This document shows positions 47,776 through 59,501 of a stretch of DNA of 64,000 nt, piece after piece; within the stretch, counting starts at the first letter, position 1, and each line of letters begins with the position of its first letter. A model generated the notes under the pieces. The model saw only the letters and a program-made list of their open reading frames with translations. It searched no databases and was not told the origin of the DNA. Both the position numbers and the translations under genes were made by a program. Source of the DNA: Panicum virgatum. Lineage: Eukaryota; Streptophyta; Magnoliopsida; Poales; Poaceae. The DNA is taken from NCBI RefSeq assembly GCF_016808335.1, contig NC_053138.1:13013900-13077899 (forward strand), in the 5' to 3' direction.

Positions 47776-48214
47776 ACCACCGGAGCGAGCCCGGCCGGCC
47801 GGCCCCCTTGCTGTCCGCATCAGGGCGGCTGCTAGCGCGCTGGCGTTCTAGAATTTAGGTGCTGCTTCTTTAATTCCCAGCTGGTCTAGGCATTCACCAG
47901 ATATCGTAGCAGATCGTGGTATAGTACAATAGCGGGTTGACCCCAATACGTGTAATAATTGTTGCAATTTGAATGTTGACTATTTTTTTCGTCCCGGCGA
48001 ATGAACTGAAGCTGACCGGCATCTAGACCCTCCTGCAATTGTATTAATTATATCATCATATATACATTTTTACATATACTTCCCGCTGAGTTTTGTTTCT
48101 TTGTTCCAAGTGCAGCGCTTGCAACCTGCGACCGCACGTCCCGCAAGTGTCCGGCTGCGCTCGCTGCTGGTCAGGGTCGAATGCAATATGCTGATATGCA
48201 TATCAGGGCTCTAA
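47776..48214. other. intergenic DNA, no gene seen
   Basis: Mixed composition, no coding frame of note. Confidence 0.45.
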
Positions 48215-48534
48215 AGGCTTCTTCGGTTGCACATGATTTCATTTCGGGTTAAAAATGATAGAAATAATAAGAAATATAATAAAAAATTCCGATTTATTTC
48301 GGCTCGGAAACTACTTACAACAAAACAAGCTCATAATAGATACAACAAAAGACTCGGATTCATTCCCCATATCTAGACTCATGTATTGATTCCGGATCTC
48401 TTGTTGTATCTATTATGAGCTTATTTTATTACAAGTAGTTTCCGATCCGAAATAAATCCGGATTTCTTATTATATCTCTTATTGTTTCTATCATTCCGGG
48501 CCCGAAATGAAACCGTGTGCAACCGAACAAGCCC
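48215..48534. mobile_element. Tourist-type MITE (320 bp, near-perfect hairpin)
   Basis: Target duplication taa (48212-48214 and 48535-48537). The terminal repeats aggcttcttcggttgcac and (reverse complement of the right end) gggcttgttcggttgcac are near identical. The arms pair for about 155 bases on each side with few mismatches, leaving only a short loop near 48370. The TAA duplication and the GGCTTGTTCGG-type end are characteristic of PIF/Harbinger-derived Tourist MITEs. Confidence 0.88.
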
Positions 48535-48537
48535 TAA

Positions 48538-49518
48538 ATCTTCCCCAGCTTGTATATATGATCGAGGGACAAACAGTAGAACAAGTGGTAGCTGTTACCA
48601 CGCGTGATCTCTCCACCAGTATTCTCCAGAATTTAATTTGGATGGGAAATGTAAATATATAATAATACAGCAGCCGTGAGTCCGTGACGGCGAAACTATT
48701 AATTTTTGGTAGGTAGTAGGACGTCGCAGCTTCCGTATATTCTTCTTGTTTATACTATAACACAAAAAAGGAAAAATAATACGGGAAATACATCTTGACT
48801 TTTTTTAGGGAAAAAGAAAACCTCGGCATGCATTGACTATAGACCGGAGGACAGATTAGATGACGGATAACGCAAGCTTTAGTTAAGTAATCAACTTAAT
48901 TATAAACACATTTTCATTAATCGTGAATGGGAACCAGCCGTGGCAGCTGCAAAATTTAAATAATGGAAATATCTTAAAAAGCTACTTTACCTTCATCGTC
49001 TCAATATATATCATCAGCAGCAGCTTTAATCTAGTAAGTGACTAATCCTAGCTCAATTGGTCATGGATTCAGCCTGTTTGAGTTTCAGAGCGTTGTAGAA
49101 ACTGTATCGAAATTTGGTCAAATTTGAAATATAAGCAAATTACATCAAGTTTTGCTTTCAAAATACTTTTGATATTGTCGAAATACTTATGTCAAAACAA
49201 CCCAGAATCAAAAGGTTCATACTAAAATAGGAGCAAATATATATATATTTTTTCTACAACTAAAATGACACTGTTGAGTGTTATTAACGGTACAAGGGTA
49301 TAATATCATTGTCTTCAGTTTGAAAAGCTGGGGACAAAATTATAAAAAAAAGTTTGAAAAATAGATAGTAAAATCACAACTGAAGTTGAGAGTAGAGGTA
49401 AGACCACATTTACCCATCATAATTTTCTGTTCAACTCTTAGCTAGTTACATTTTCTATGGCGAAACTTGTAAATCCAGGCTCGAATACCGAATTTAGCAC
49501 GGTTAATTGTATCCCTAT
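48538..49518. other. intergenic DNA, no gene seen
   Basis: AT-rich, no coding frame of note. It ends with cctat, the expected left target duplication of E3. Confidence 0.5.
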
Positions 49519-50570
49519 TGTCGTGGTGTGCAAATCCACAGCCGGGTGGCGTAGTGCACCCGCCTAAACCCAGAGGGTGAGTACTCAGGGGGTAGCTAGG
49601 ATTAGTCCGATCTAGATGCAAGAACACGATGAACACAGCAGGTTTAGAATGGTTCGGGCCGCCGGAGCGTAATACCCTACGTCCACTATATGTTGTATTG
49701 CTTGTGCTCTCAAGAGGTTGAGAACGGGATTGTTCGGAGTGAATCTGAGCTTGTGTTGTGTCTGCCTTTCCTTTGGCCTGGCTTGGCTTTACGTACTCCT
49801 CCATTTATATCTCAAGGGGGGAGTGTACATAGCCGTTGGGTCCCCGACAGATGGGCCTAGCGATGTAGTATAAAATAACATATTGTACAAACGGGTAACC
49901 TTATTCCTAGATTTTCTTGCTTTGCCCGTGGGAATCTTCCGCCCGGCATAGTCATGCCCTGTCTTGCCGAAACGGCGCCAGGGCATAGCTTGTCGTAGCC
50001 TGCTGCGTAGCTGAACGGGCAGTGTAGCTTGCGGCGTAGACGGTATGATGAAAGAGTGCCGTGCCGTCGTATCCATTTAATGCGGCAGACGGGCTCTGCG
50101 CGAATGGGGCGCATGCGGCTGCACTGTGTACCTCGGTAATATGCGGTCTACAGTAAGGCCTGACAAAAGCTGCCCCGCGTGCCGCGGCGGCAAAGTACGC
50201 CTCAACCACCTGCATTGCATGCGGTTGGTGGGCGAGTCTTCCAGCGGAAGACTCGCGCCCGCGCCTGCGCCTGCGGGACACGTGGCGCCCCCGGACCCCG
50301 CCCCGGCGGTATATTGGTTCTACGCGCGTGGGAGGTCCGGACGGACGCGGGGAGGTCCCGGACCCATATGGGGGTCCGATCCCTCGGCTGTTGGCGCTGA
50401 GCTTCCCCTCCTCAGGGACACGTGGCGTCACCGGACCCGTTGGCCCGGTGAGGTAAGAGCCGGACCCCTGGGGCTCGGCTGCTCTGCCCCTTAAGGCGTA
50501 GTTATGGATGACTACGCGAGTCCTGCCTTGCTGCAGTATGAGTGGGTATCCTTGCTACAGGGTAACGACA
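49519..50570 (-). repeat. 3' LTR of E3
   Basis: About 1052 bp, tgtcgtggtg to gtaacgaca on +. Minus-strand TATA box (GATATAAATGG) at about 49802-49812. Its left part (cagccgggtggcg..gcacccgcct) and middle match E4's LTR. Confidence 0.85.
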
Positions 50571-50573
50571 GTG

Positions 50574-51859
50574 TGTTGGAAATATGCCCTAGAGGCAATC
50601 ATATTTCCTTGTATTCATGGTTATGGTTAATAAAGTGATCCTTGAATATTCATGGATAACAACTTGCATTGATTAATGCTTATGTGAAGTATTTGTGAAA
50701 CTCTTTACTTGTATGAATATTATAAAGTGTTCCTAGTCGGAGTTAATGTGAGGACACGCATGAATATTAGACTAGCACATGTATTAGTTGATTGACTACA
50801 TTTCACAAGTCATGGACATGGTGATGTCAAACTAATAATGTGGGCTCATGTGAGACATGAGATTGAACTAACCCAACACGAGATTATGACTTTTCATTAC
50901 ACAATATGTACGCTGTGTCCTAAGACCTGAGATCGTCGTATGTACTCAAGATATGAACCGACTTACTTAGGAGCCATCAAACGCTGCACCGTAACAGGGT
51001 AGTCATAAAGGTGGCTTTCGGGTCTGTCAAGAAGCATGCTATGAGACATAGTCGGTCAAGATGAGATTTGACCCTCTCTACAAGAGAGAGATATCTCTGG
51101 GCCCCTCGAGTAATTTGGATCAGGAAATGCATGGCCATGCTGGGGTTAAGAGTTAACCAAGGATTCAGAATCACAGGATCGAGAAAGAGTGGTCGGCTTT
51201 AAGATATACCAAATATCATGTGGCAAAGAGAACAGCATGTATATGATATTGTGGCGGCTCGTCTAATATGATCTTTGTGTGTGTATAGGAGTTGACATGT
51301 CTTGCTAGAGGCCACTGTCTACTATTGGGCCGAGTAAGAGTACTTGGGCCATGCCTATTCGCATGTGAGCCCATAGGGTCACACACTTAAGGGAAAGAAG
51401 CCTGATAAGGATGAGATCCGAATTAAACTGGGCTTAAATGCACTAATGGGCCTTTTAGGCCCAAAAGGGGGCGCCCAAGGTGGGGCCCAAGGCAGCCCAC
51501 CTAAGGGGCTATATAAACAGAGGAAGGGGGTGCCTAAAAACCCTAACCCAGGCCGCTGCTAATAGTGCCGCCCCTCCTGTGCGCCAAGCCCAAGGTCGCC
51601 TTCGCGGACCTAGCAGTCCGGATCGTGAAGCTTCTTCCCGTACGTGTGGACTTCGTGGAGGTGCTGCACTTGCTACACAAGGACTAGCCATTCGTGAGGA
51701 GGTTCACACAACTGCACTGCCGGCTTCCATCTGCACTACACCGACGCGCTACAGAAGTTCCGCAACCGCGCGTCTAGTGGTAATCCCGTGATCTATAACT
51801 ACAGTAATCCTGGTTTATGTGATAGAAAAATTTTGTTTTTGCTACCCCATATTCCTACA
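50574..51859 (+). mobile_element. E9: Copia (Angela/BARE-like) solo LTR
   Basis: Starts TGTTGGAAATATGCCCTAGA, the familiar start of Angela/BARE-type grass Copia LTRs, and ends attcctaca. Length 1286 bp, perfect duplication cagtg (50569-50573 and 51860-51864). TATA box tatataaa at about 51510-51517. No internal region is present. Confidence 0.9.
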
Positions 51860-52538
51860 CAGTGGCCCCCGGGCCCACTCGGGAAAGGCTACGAACCCGC
51901 AGGTGGGGCCACTACTGTGATCTAGCTCTGCATAACTTGAAGCCTCCTGCGTTAGACTGTGTGCGCTGCAGGAGTCTTGTCCGGCTTTGTCCATCCACTG
52001 GGTTCCCTATTGGCCCATCACGTCGCAACGGCTCACTGACTCAAGGCCCCCACGCACAGTGGTGCGCCTAGTCACGCGTACGACGCTCGGTACTACTGAC
52101 ACCGGGGTAAAAGGAATTCTTTTCCGCCAGCGCGATTCCCGAAAGGTCTGACCCTGTCAGCGCTCGTACAGGCGCGTCGGTTCGGCTTCCGCCTCGCTCC
52201 GCGCGCGCGACGGTTCGGCTTCCGTCTCGCTCCACGCGCGCGCGATGGTTCGAATCCCGCCTTTTCACACCTTCATTTATTACCCACCTCTCCTGACCAG
52301 CGGGCCTGGGCCCCCTTGTCATAGACTGGGCGGCTAACACCAAGCGTGAGCGTCGCTTGGCTTCCAGCGATGGTTTCGGGGCGCGCCGGATGGATCAGGC
52401 TTCATAAGAGGCCGAACCGCATGCCGCGGTTACTTTTTTGCATTCGCCTTCTTCCTTCCAAATCTTTGCACCCCTTTGCCTTTGAGCCTGCTCGCCCCTT
52501 GCTCTTCTGCGCAGATTGTTCCTCGCCTCCACAGCAAG
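51860..52538. other. E3 purine tract and leader of its antisense gene
   Basis: Next to the LTR (after E9) lies gtggcccccgggcccactcg, the minus-strand polypurine tract, like E4's. The rest is GC-rich, with repeated cgcgcg and gttcggcttccg phrases at 52170-52240, and is probably leader for the gene starting at 52539. Confidence 0.55.
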
Positions 52539-53786
52539 ATGGCGTCCCTCGTTCGTCCCCGTCGTTTCCAAACCGAGGCGGAACTGAACGTGGTGCGCCG
52601 CCTGCTTGGGTGGAGTCCACAGGAGACCGCCTGGGGAATTCGAGCAGGCTCGGTTCCCCTCAGCAATCTGCGCGCCGGGGAATTTGTGCTGTTTATTTCG
52701 CACATTTCCACCGGTGTGGGGCTGCCGATTTCTTCATTCTTCCTGTTGTTGCTGTAGGATTTCGGCCTCCAGCTCCAGCATCTCACGCCCCACTCCATCC
52801 TCCTGACGTCGATCTTTGTCCACCTATGCGAGATGTTCGTGGGGGTGCGGCCCTGCGTCATTATCTTCCGCCACTTCTTCGTCTTGGTGAAGTCCGGGAA
52901 GAGCAAGGATGAAGTGGGGGCGTACTACTTCCAGACAAGGAGCGATCTGCAGATGCCCTACATCCCTGGGCTTACTGGCGGAAAGTGGGAGGATTGGCGC
53001 AAGGAGTGGGTGATCGCCACCACCGAAGCCAACGAGCGCCTCGCCATGCCGACCGAGGGACCGGCTTCCGATCGCCAGTCCTGGAGGGCCGAGCCGCCCC
53101 TGCCGCCGGTGTTTGACCCCGTGCTAAACAAGATCAAGACGCTGGCGGAGGGCGACCTTACCTCGCTGCACGTGCTCGGGGACTACCTGAAGCGCCGGAT
53201 CGCCCCTCTGAAGCTTCATCGAGCCCCAAGACTGTAGCAGGACCCACCGCGGGGAGGATAGCGATCTGACCCAGGAAGGCCTAGAGGTCGTGGTGCGGGC
53301 GGTGACGGGGGAGATCTTCGTCCCGGAGCACCTGGTCCTTCCTCAGGGTGTCGTTCCTCTCTGCGAGGACTCAAGCCTGAGGACTGCGGTGCTGGCCACT
53401 CTGCCGACCCTCGACGACGGTGGGCTAGCACCGCGCCAAACTGGGGGCGACCTGGACCGTGGGATCCGGATCCCCGGTGCGTCCGAGGAACAGGCCGTGC
53501 CGAACATCGCAGGGTCTGGCCCTTCTGCCAAGGGCAAGCAGGCCGTGGCTGGTAGCTCCGCCGTGAGCGGTCCCAGACAGGCCCGAAGCAGCTCCGACGC
53601 ATCGCCAGAGGAGGCGAGCCGGCGCAGGTTGCACCGTAGCGACAGGGCCGCCGAGGATCCTGCCGCAAAGCGTCAGAGGGCCGCTGAGGACGCGGGCCAG
53701 GGTAGCTCCCGGGCCCCAAGCTCACGCGGGACCCCTGGAGTAGCTGCGCCACCACCACCGCCGACGGATCGTGCCTCTTCTCGGCG

Positions 53787-53845
53787 GCAGCAGCAGCAAC
53801 AACAACAACAGCAACAACCTCCACCACCACCGCCACCACCAGGGC
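53787..53845 (+). repeat. CAG/CAA then CCA/CCG trinucleotide run
   Basis: Encodes about ten Gln followed by about eight Pro in the E3 antisense gene. A simple-sequence tract. Confidence 0.85.
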
Positions 53846-53894
53846 AGCAGCGGTCGCCCAGCCTCCGTGGACGCTGGAAGCCCGGCGGTTCGGG

Positions 53895-53972
53895 GTAAGT
53901 GTTCTTCCGTTCACTCCCTTTTTTCCCGGTGCTTCGCTTTTTGCTGAAGAGCTTCTTCCCTTCGTTCGCCAG
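53895..53972 (+). other. intron in the E3 antisense gene
   Basis: GTAAGT at 53895 and TTCGCCAG ending at 53972, 78 bp. Joining the flanks in phase 2 leads directly into the next open frame. Confidence 0.7.
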
Positions 53973-54882
53973 GGCCTTTCGCCCAAGCAGCTCTTCCACC
54001 TCCGCTGGCTTGTCAGCAGGGGTCCAGGCGACCGGTGCCTCGGCGGCAACGACGGAAGCGACGACGGATGTGGGAACCTCAGGTGTGGCAACCTCCGCTA
54101 ACCCGATGGTGCCCAACGTAGCGACGGCGGATGAGCCAGTGCCAGGCGCCGCAACGCCTAACGAGGTGGCCCCTGAGGCCCCGGCTACGGCGGCAGACGC
54201 GCCGACACCGGGCTTGGCAACGGCGAGCACGGCGGCAGCGGACGCAGTAACGACGAGCACCTCAGTACCCGAGGGCCCGACGTTTGTGCCAGATGTCCCC
54301 ATCACCAGCTCCCAACCTGCAGTAGAGGAAGAACTGGAGGTGGTCTCTGGTAGGCGGCTCTTACAGGGTCCCCCAGAGGAGGATGCGGTTCCTCTCCCCC
54401 GGGTGCTGGTCCGGGTCCGGCGGACGATAGAAGAGGTGACTTCTACCGCCGAGGCAGCATTCCGATTGGAATGGGCAGCTCTAGAGAGCGAGCGTCAGCG
54501 TTTCGGCGACTGGCACATCCGCCTGGAGGAGCGCACGAAGGCCGAAGCCTCCCGTGCTGCCGCCACCAAGTCCGAGCTTGAGGCCGACCTTGAGTCCTAC
54601 AGGAAAGGGCTCTGGAAGGTGTTCGACCGGGAGCTCGCGGTGGCAAGACGGGAGAAAGCCCTGGAGCTGCGGGAGGAGGCTATTGCCAAGGAGGAGGCCA
54701 GCCTTGCGGCAAAGCGATCCGAGCTCGAGTCTCGCAGCCAGGGACTCGAGGTCCGCAAGCAGGAGCTCGCCAAACACTCCGAGTCCCTGCATCGATGGCG
54801 CTAGTAGCTGCAGGAGACCGTCAGCCAGCAGGCTATTGCTGGGATGGACCTCGAGGAGGAGAGGAAGTCCCTTGCACGGTGG

Positions 54883-56293
54883 TGTAGCGAAAATGGCCTC
54901 TCATGCCATATTTCAATATAATGTTTTGGTGATTGATATAGACAACACAACACTTGGACTAATATGATTGTTAAGATGACCATTCTCAGGCTTTTAGGTT
55001 CAAGTGATGACAAAGAGAAGATAGGCGTAGCTAGGCCCGAAGTTAAACCGATGTTAAACCGACGTCAAAATGAACAAGACAGAGACAATTTGCTATCACC
55101 GGTTAAACCGACGTTAGGCACCGGTTAAACCGACGTTAGGCAAATTGTACTCATCGGTGCAATGGACCCAGAAAGCTGACTAGGGTTTTGCGCCAGTTGA
55201 ACCGATGATGCCTGAAGACAACTCGTCAGTGCAATGACTTGAAGTGAAGACTGACCCAGAGGCACCGGTTAAACCGACGATAAAGAAAAAGTGAGCATCG
55301 GTGCAGTTGTCCAGAGACTCCATTTTTTGGGGGGTTTCTGAGCTTGCACTCACCGGTTAAACCGACGTTAATTTTGAAAGCATCGGTCGATTGATCAAAT
55401 AGCCATTGGAAGATTGTAATGGCTAGTTGCTGGGAAAATACACTCACCGGTTAAACCGGTGATGACAAAAACTGGAGCGTCGGTTTAACCGGCGTTAAGG
55501 GATTTCGCCAGCCTTTTTCCCAACGGCTTGTTTGGAGGGTTGGGCTATATATATGCCACCCCACGACTCATTTGAGGTTGCTAGAGACCAAGGAAACATA
55601 CAAGAGTTCAAGATCATCTCCAACCACCATAGAGCTTCATTGTACATCATATAGGCTTAAGCACACTCGTGAGAGTGCTTAATGCTTGTTTAGGCTTAGT
55701 TCTTGAGAGAACTAGCTTGAGAGAAGTCTTGCTACGGCAAGTAATCCTTGTGATCCGTCGTGTGACCCTCCGACTTGGTGTGGAGTGGCAACGACACTTT
55801 GTGCGGGGGAAGAGGAGACCCCCTCCTTGGTGGAGAAGCTCCGTAGTGGATTTTGGTCGGGTGACCGAGAGAGACGGTGACGGTGCACTAAACTCAGTGT
55901 CTTGTGCGCACTCGCCTTTGCTTGCCGGCATCGCCTTGGTGGCGTAGTGCAAGACGGTGATCGGAAGAGCCTCGGTGTCCCGTGGACGTAGGCGTGTCTA
56001 CTCGGGAGTTTGCATCCCTCTTGCACTTACCTCTTTACTTACCGTATTACGTTTCCGCATTTACTCTATCTTGCGTACCTTTACTTTCCTAGTTGGTTTG
56101 ATTAGGTTTGGCTAGGTTGCAAGTCTTTTAGGGGTAAGTAGAGAGTAGCATAGATAAACCTTAGTCATAACTAGCATGTGTAGGATGTGTTAGGTTTATC
56201 TTATGCAAATAGTTTGAGCCCTAGGATAGAAAGCGATTAGTGACCCTATTCACCCCTCCCTCTCTAGGGTCGGACACCCCGGTGATCCTTACA
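54883..56293 (+). mobile_element. E8: Copia (SIRE-like) solo LTR
   Basis: Starts tgtagcgaaaatggcc and ends gatccttaca, 1411 bp. Flanks ggtgg (54878-54882) and ggcgg (56294-56298) form a duplication with one transition. Removing it restores the host reading through the coiled coil in frame. TATA box tatatata at about 55545-55552. Repeats of caccggttaaaccgacgtta lie upstream of the TATA. The layout of the ends matches E7. Confidence 0.85.
55096..55500. repeat. caccggttaaaccgacgtta repeats in E8
   Basis: At least six copies or near-copies (about 55100, 55124, 55263, 55351, 55446 and 55476, the last inverted), all upstream of the E8 TATA box. Confidence 0.85.
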
Positions 56294-56874
56294 GGCGGGA
56301 ATCCCTCACCACCAGCATGGAGCAGGCCCTTGAGCGCTAGCACGAGTCTCTTAAGACCCTGAAGGAGTCAGCGGCGCGAAAGGAGGCCTCGCTCCAGGAG
56401 AAGACCCGCTAGCTGGAGGCGGCTCAGGCAGCACTGGATGCCCAGGTGCAGGAGGCGGTCCAAGAGGCAGCCCGAAAGCTGCAGGAGGACTAGCGCATGG
56501 GGGCCCAACAAATCATCGACTGGGCGGCCGAAACAAGCTCAGCTCTAGTGCCACTTGGAATGAGTCCAATCCAAGTGGCGGAGCCGCCAGCTTCATTTGC
56601 TGACGCCCTCCCGGTGCTGGACTCTGCTTCAGATAGACTCCGGCGCCTGGAGCAGATCCTCATTGGCCACCTTGAAGCCATGGGCCGTGAGCTGTGCCGG
56701 ATGGTGGTGGAATACATTTTGACCTGCCTCCGGAGCCACGACCCTGCCATCTCGCTAGACCCCGTCGTCGATGATCCAGTGGCGGAGACGGAAGCCTCCA
56801 CTCGGGAAAGCGTGCGGGAGGTCGTCAACTTTGTAGCTGCTTATTTCAAGTGGGAGCCTGCAGATTCCTGAGCT

Positions 56875-58325
56875 GGACCATCACAGCAGTAGAACTTTTG
56901 TTTTTGTGTTATGTAAAAACATTGTACTTGTTGAAATTTTAATAGAAGAAATTTCAACTTAGCTGTTTGTTAGTTGCTCTGGTTTGCGGTATGCAGCACC
57001 CCGGCGCCCTGGCCCCCTGGTAGATAGGTTCGGTTGTTAGAACCTATCTGCCATCCGAGCCGAGAAGACGCTCCGGACCCCCCCTATGAGGTTGAACAAG
57101 TGTTCTTGGGCATAGGTATAGCACAGATTGTAAGTCAAACGAGCGACTTATTCCCTGAATAGCAGAAAAAACTACAGAGAGGAAAATCAAACTCGCTGGG
57201 ATGGTAGTAATGATACGGCAACTTAGTTGTTTGACGCATGCAGAATCGATCCTTGGTATCTGGCTCAAAGCGAACGCTCCGGGCCCCATGGGAGACAGGC
57301 TCAGTTGTTTGAGTCTGTCTACCACCGAGACTGGACCTCGATCTATATGAAGCCTTAAAGCGGATGCCGGGGCCCCCTAGTAGGTAGGCTCAATGGTTTG
57401 AGGCTAGCTACCACCAGTCAAGGCTTAACCTGCATATCACTCAAAGTCAAAGCTTAGTAGCAGGCCCGCGGGACCTATTCTGAACCGGCCCCCAAGCTAG
57501 TATGAGGTCCGGAGCTTCGGATACGCAGGTTCAGGCAGCACGATGCTTGTTACAGAGTGGTGGAGTGTGTAGGCTTCGAGTATGGAACCATGCTAAGCCG
57601 CTACACAGGGCTCCGGACCACTCCAGGAAACAAGCACGGCTTTACCGGACCTGGCTCCGACGTTCCGGACCCCTCCCTAGCAGTGGGTGAGGCCATTCTG
57701 TCGTACTCGATCCTTTGAGATATGGAGCTGGACCTGCCGTGTAGGACTTAGGAAGCCAACCCTTGAGCTAGAACGAGGTCCGGGCCCCCTACTTACCCAG
57801 CTCTGGGTACTAGAGCACTCGTTACAGGGTGGTGGAGCGTGTAGGCTTTGGGTACGGAACCGGCTAAGCGGCTACACAGGACTCCGGACCACCCCAAGAA
57901 ACAAGCACCCCCTCTCCAGAGCAGGTCCCTAGGGGTTCGGACCCCTCTCCCAGCAGCAAGGGGGTCTGGACCTGTACGGTAGTCTAGTAACTCAATACAG
58001 ATCTTAGCTGTAGCGACAAGAGTGGAAGTCCGCACGGGGGTTAGAAAGGGAAAAGCTCGAGAATCGAAATGTGAAATAAAATTTTGACACAAAGATAGAA
58101 CTGGGAGCAAATCTTTCCTTTGCAACTTGATATACATGGCTTGCGCGATGGATGCCAGAGGCCGGGTTTATGAGGGCAGACCTCTACCGCTCTGGGCCGC
58201 GCATTAATGCTAGCCGATGGTGCGTTGGATGCCAGAGGCCGGGTTTACGAGGACGGACCACCACCGCTCTGGACCGCACGCTGATCCTATCTTATTACAA
58301 AGGAAAAATTCATTTCCTGCTCTGT
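56875..58325 (-). other. E3 non-coding region after pol
   Basis: No supported gene. It holds repeated phrases (gctaagccgctacacagg-type at about 57592 and 57863; agaggccgggtttaygagg at about 58160 and 58236). Some of these recur in E4's interior, supporting a common family. Confidence 0.6.
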
Positions 58326-59501
58326 CTAAGCGTAAAACTTACGCAGATGCTCTATGTTCCATGGGTTGGGTAGCGGCACCCCTTCTTCTGTGGCAAGGCG
58401 AACGCATCCGGGCCGGCATACATCTGTAACCTTGAAGGGACCCTCCCAGCTGGGGGAGAGTTTGTGGAGCCCTGCTCGGTTCAGGATCCGCCTTAGGACG
58501 AGGTCCCCAGCCCGTAGCTCCCTACTGTGCACGAACCATTGATGATAACGCCTGAGCGCCTGGTTGTAGCGTGCATTTTGGATTGCTACTCGCCACCTTC
58601 GTTCGTCAACGAAGTCCACATCGTCACGCTGTAGTTGTTCCTGCATGGATTCGTCAAAAGCCTGGACCCGTGGTGAGCCCAGGTGAATTTTCGGGGGAAG
58701 GCATGCTTCAGCCCCGTAGACCAGGAAGAATGGAGTCTCTCCGGTGGCTCGGCTGGGTGTGGTCCGGTTGCCCCATAGCACGCACGGAAGCACATCAATC
58801 CATTTTGCACCATGCTTCTTCAAGCAGTTATAGGTGCGGGTCTTGAGTCCCCCTAAGGACCTCTGCATTCACTCTCTCGACCTGTCCATTGCTGCGGGGA
58901 TGTGCCACGGACGCAAAGCATAGCTGGATGCCGATGTCCTCGCAGTACTCTTGGAAGAGTCTGCTTTTGAATTGGGTCCCATTGTCCGCGATGATGCGAC
59001 TTGGGACGCCAAATCTGCACACAATGGATTTGCGACTGCTGATTTTTTGGTGATGTTCACCACAGGGGTAACCTCCGGCCATTTTATGAATTTGTCAATG
59101 GCGACGTAGAGGAACCGGTACCCGCCGACAGCCCGGGGGAACGGCCCCAGGATATCCACGCCCCATACGGCAAATGGCCATGAGGGCGGGACCATTTGCA
59201 GAGCTTGAGCCGGTGTGTGTATTTGCTTTGCATGGAACTGGCACGCTTTGCAGGACCTTACCAGCTCAGCTGCATCCTGGAGTGCTGTCGGCCAGTAGAA
59301 GCCATGTCGAAAGGCCTTACCAACAAGCGTGCGAGATGAGGAATGACTTCCACACTCGCCTCCATGGATCTCCGCGAACAACTCACGGCCCTCTTCCTGG
59401 GAAATGCACCGCATGAGGATACCATTGGCGCCACGGCGGTAGAGATCCCCTTCTACCACCGCGTAGCATTTAGCCAGTCGTACTATGCGCTCAGCGGACA
59501 C
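58326..59501 (-). pseudogene. E3 integrase (two frameshifts)
   Basis: HHCC zinc region (HGGECGSHSSSRT, then CKACQFHAKQ) and first catalytic Asp in GVDILGPF, in the frame from 59501. The second Asp (IADNGTQF) and Glu (NGQVERVN) are in another frame (59082-58828). The C-terminal part returns to the first frame (GETPFFLVYGAEACLP, SWEGPFKVTDV, NPWNIEHLRKFYA) to the stop at 58326. All three catalytic residues survive, but the frame shifts near 59040 and 58850. Confidence 0.85.

Larger units (their letters stand above)
52539..56874 (+). pseudogene. E3 antisense gene, 'gypsy-type transposon' domain protein, split by E8
   Basis: The ATG at 52539 opens MASLVRPRRFQ. The domain spans about 52590-52910 (EFVLFISH, LQHLTPHSI, VHLCEMFVGVRP) with a stop at 52755. 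A frame change near 53225 leads to VVRAVTGEIFVPEHLVLP, then Gln/Pro repeats at 53787-53845. A clear phase-2 intron is 53895-53972 (GTAAGT..CCAG). The next exon is Ala/Thr-rich, then a long coiled coil (54390-54800) with stops at 54802. Solo LTR E8 (54883-56293) splits the coil. The tail from about 56299 contains more stops and ends VVNFVAAYFKWEPADS. The role is unknown and this copy is dead. Confidence 0.75.

Noticed and set aside
52200..52260. tRNA-like ggttcgaatcccgcc
   Set aside because: Only a T-arm-like word; no acceptor stem, D-arm or anticodon arm could be formed around it, and it sits in a local gttcggcttccg repeat.
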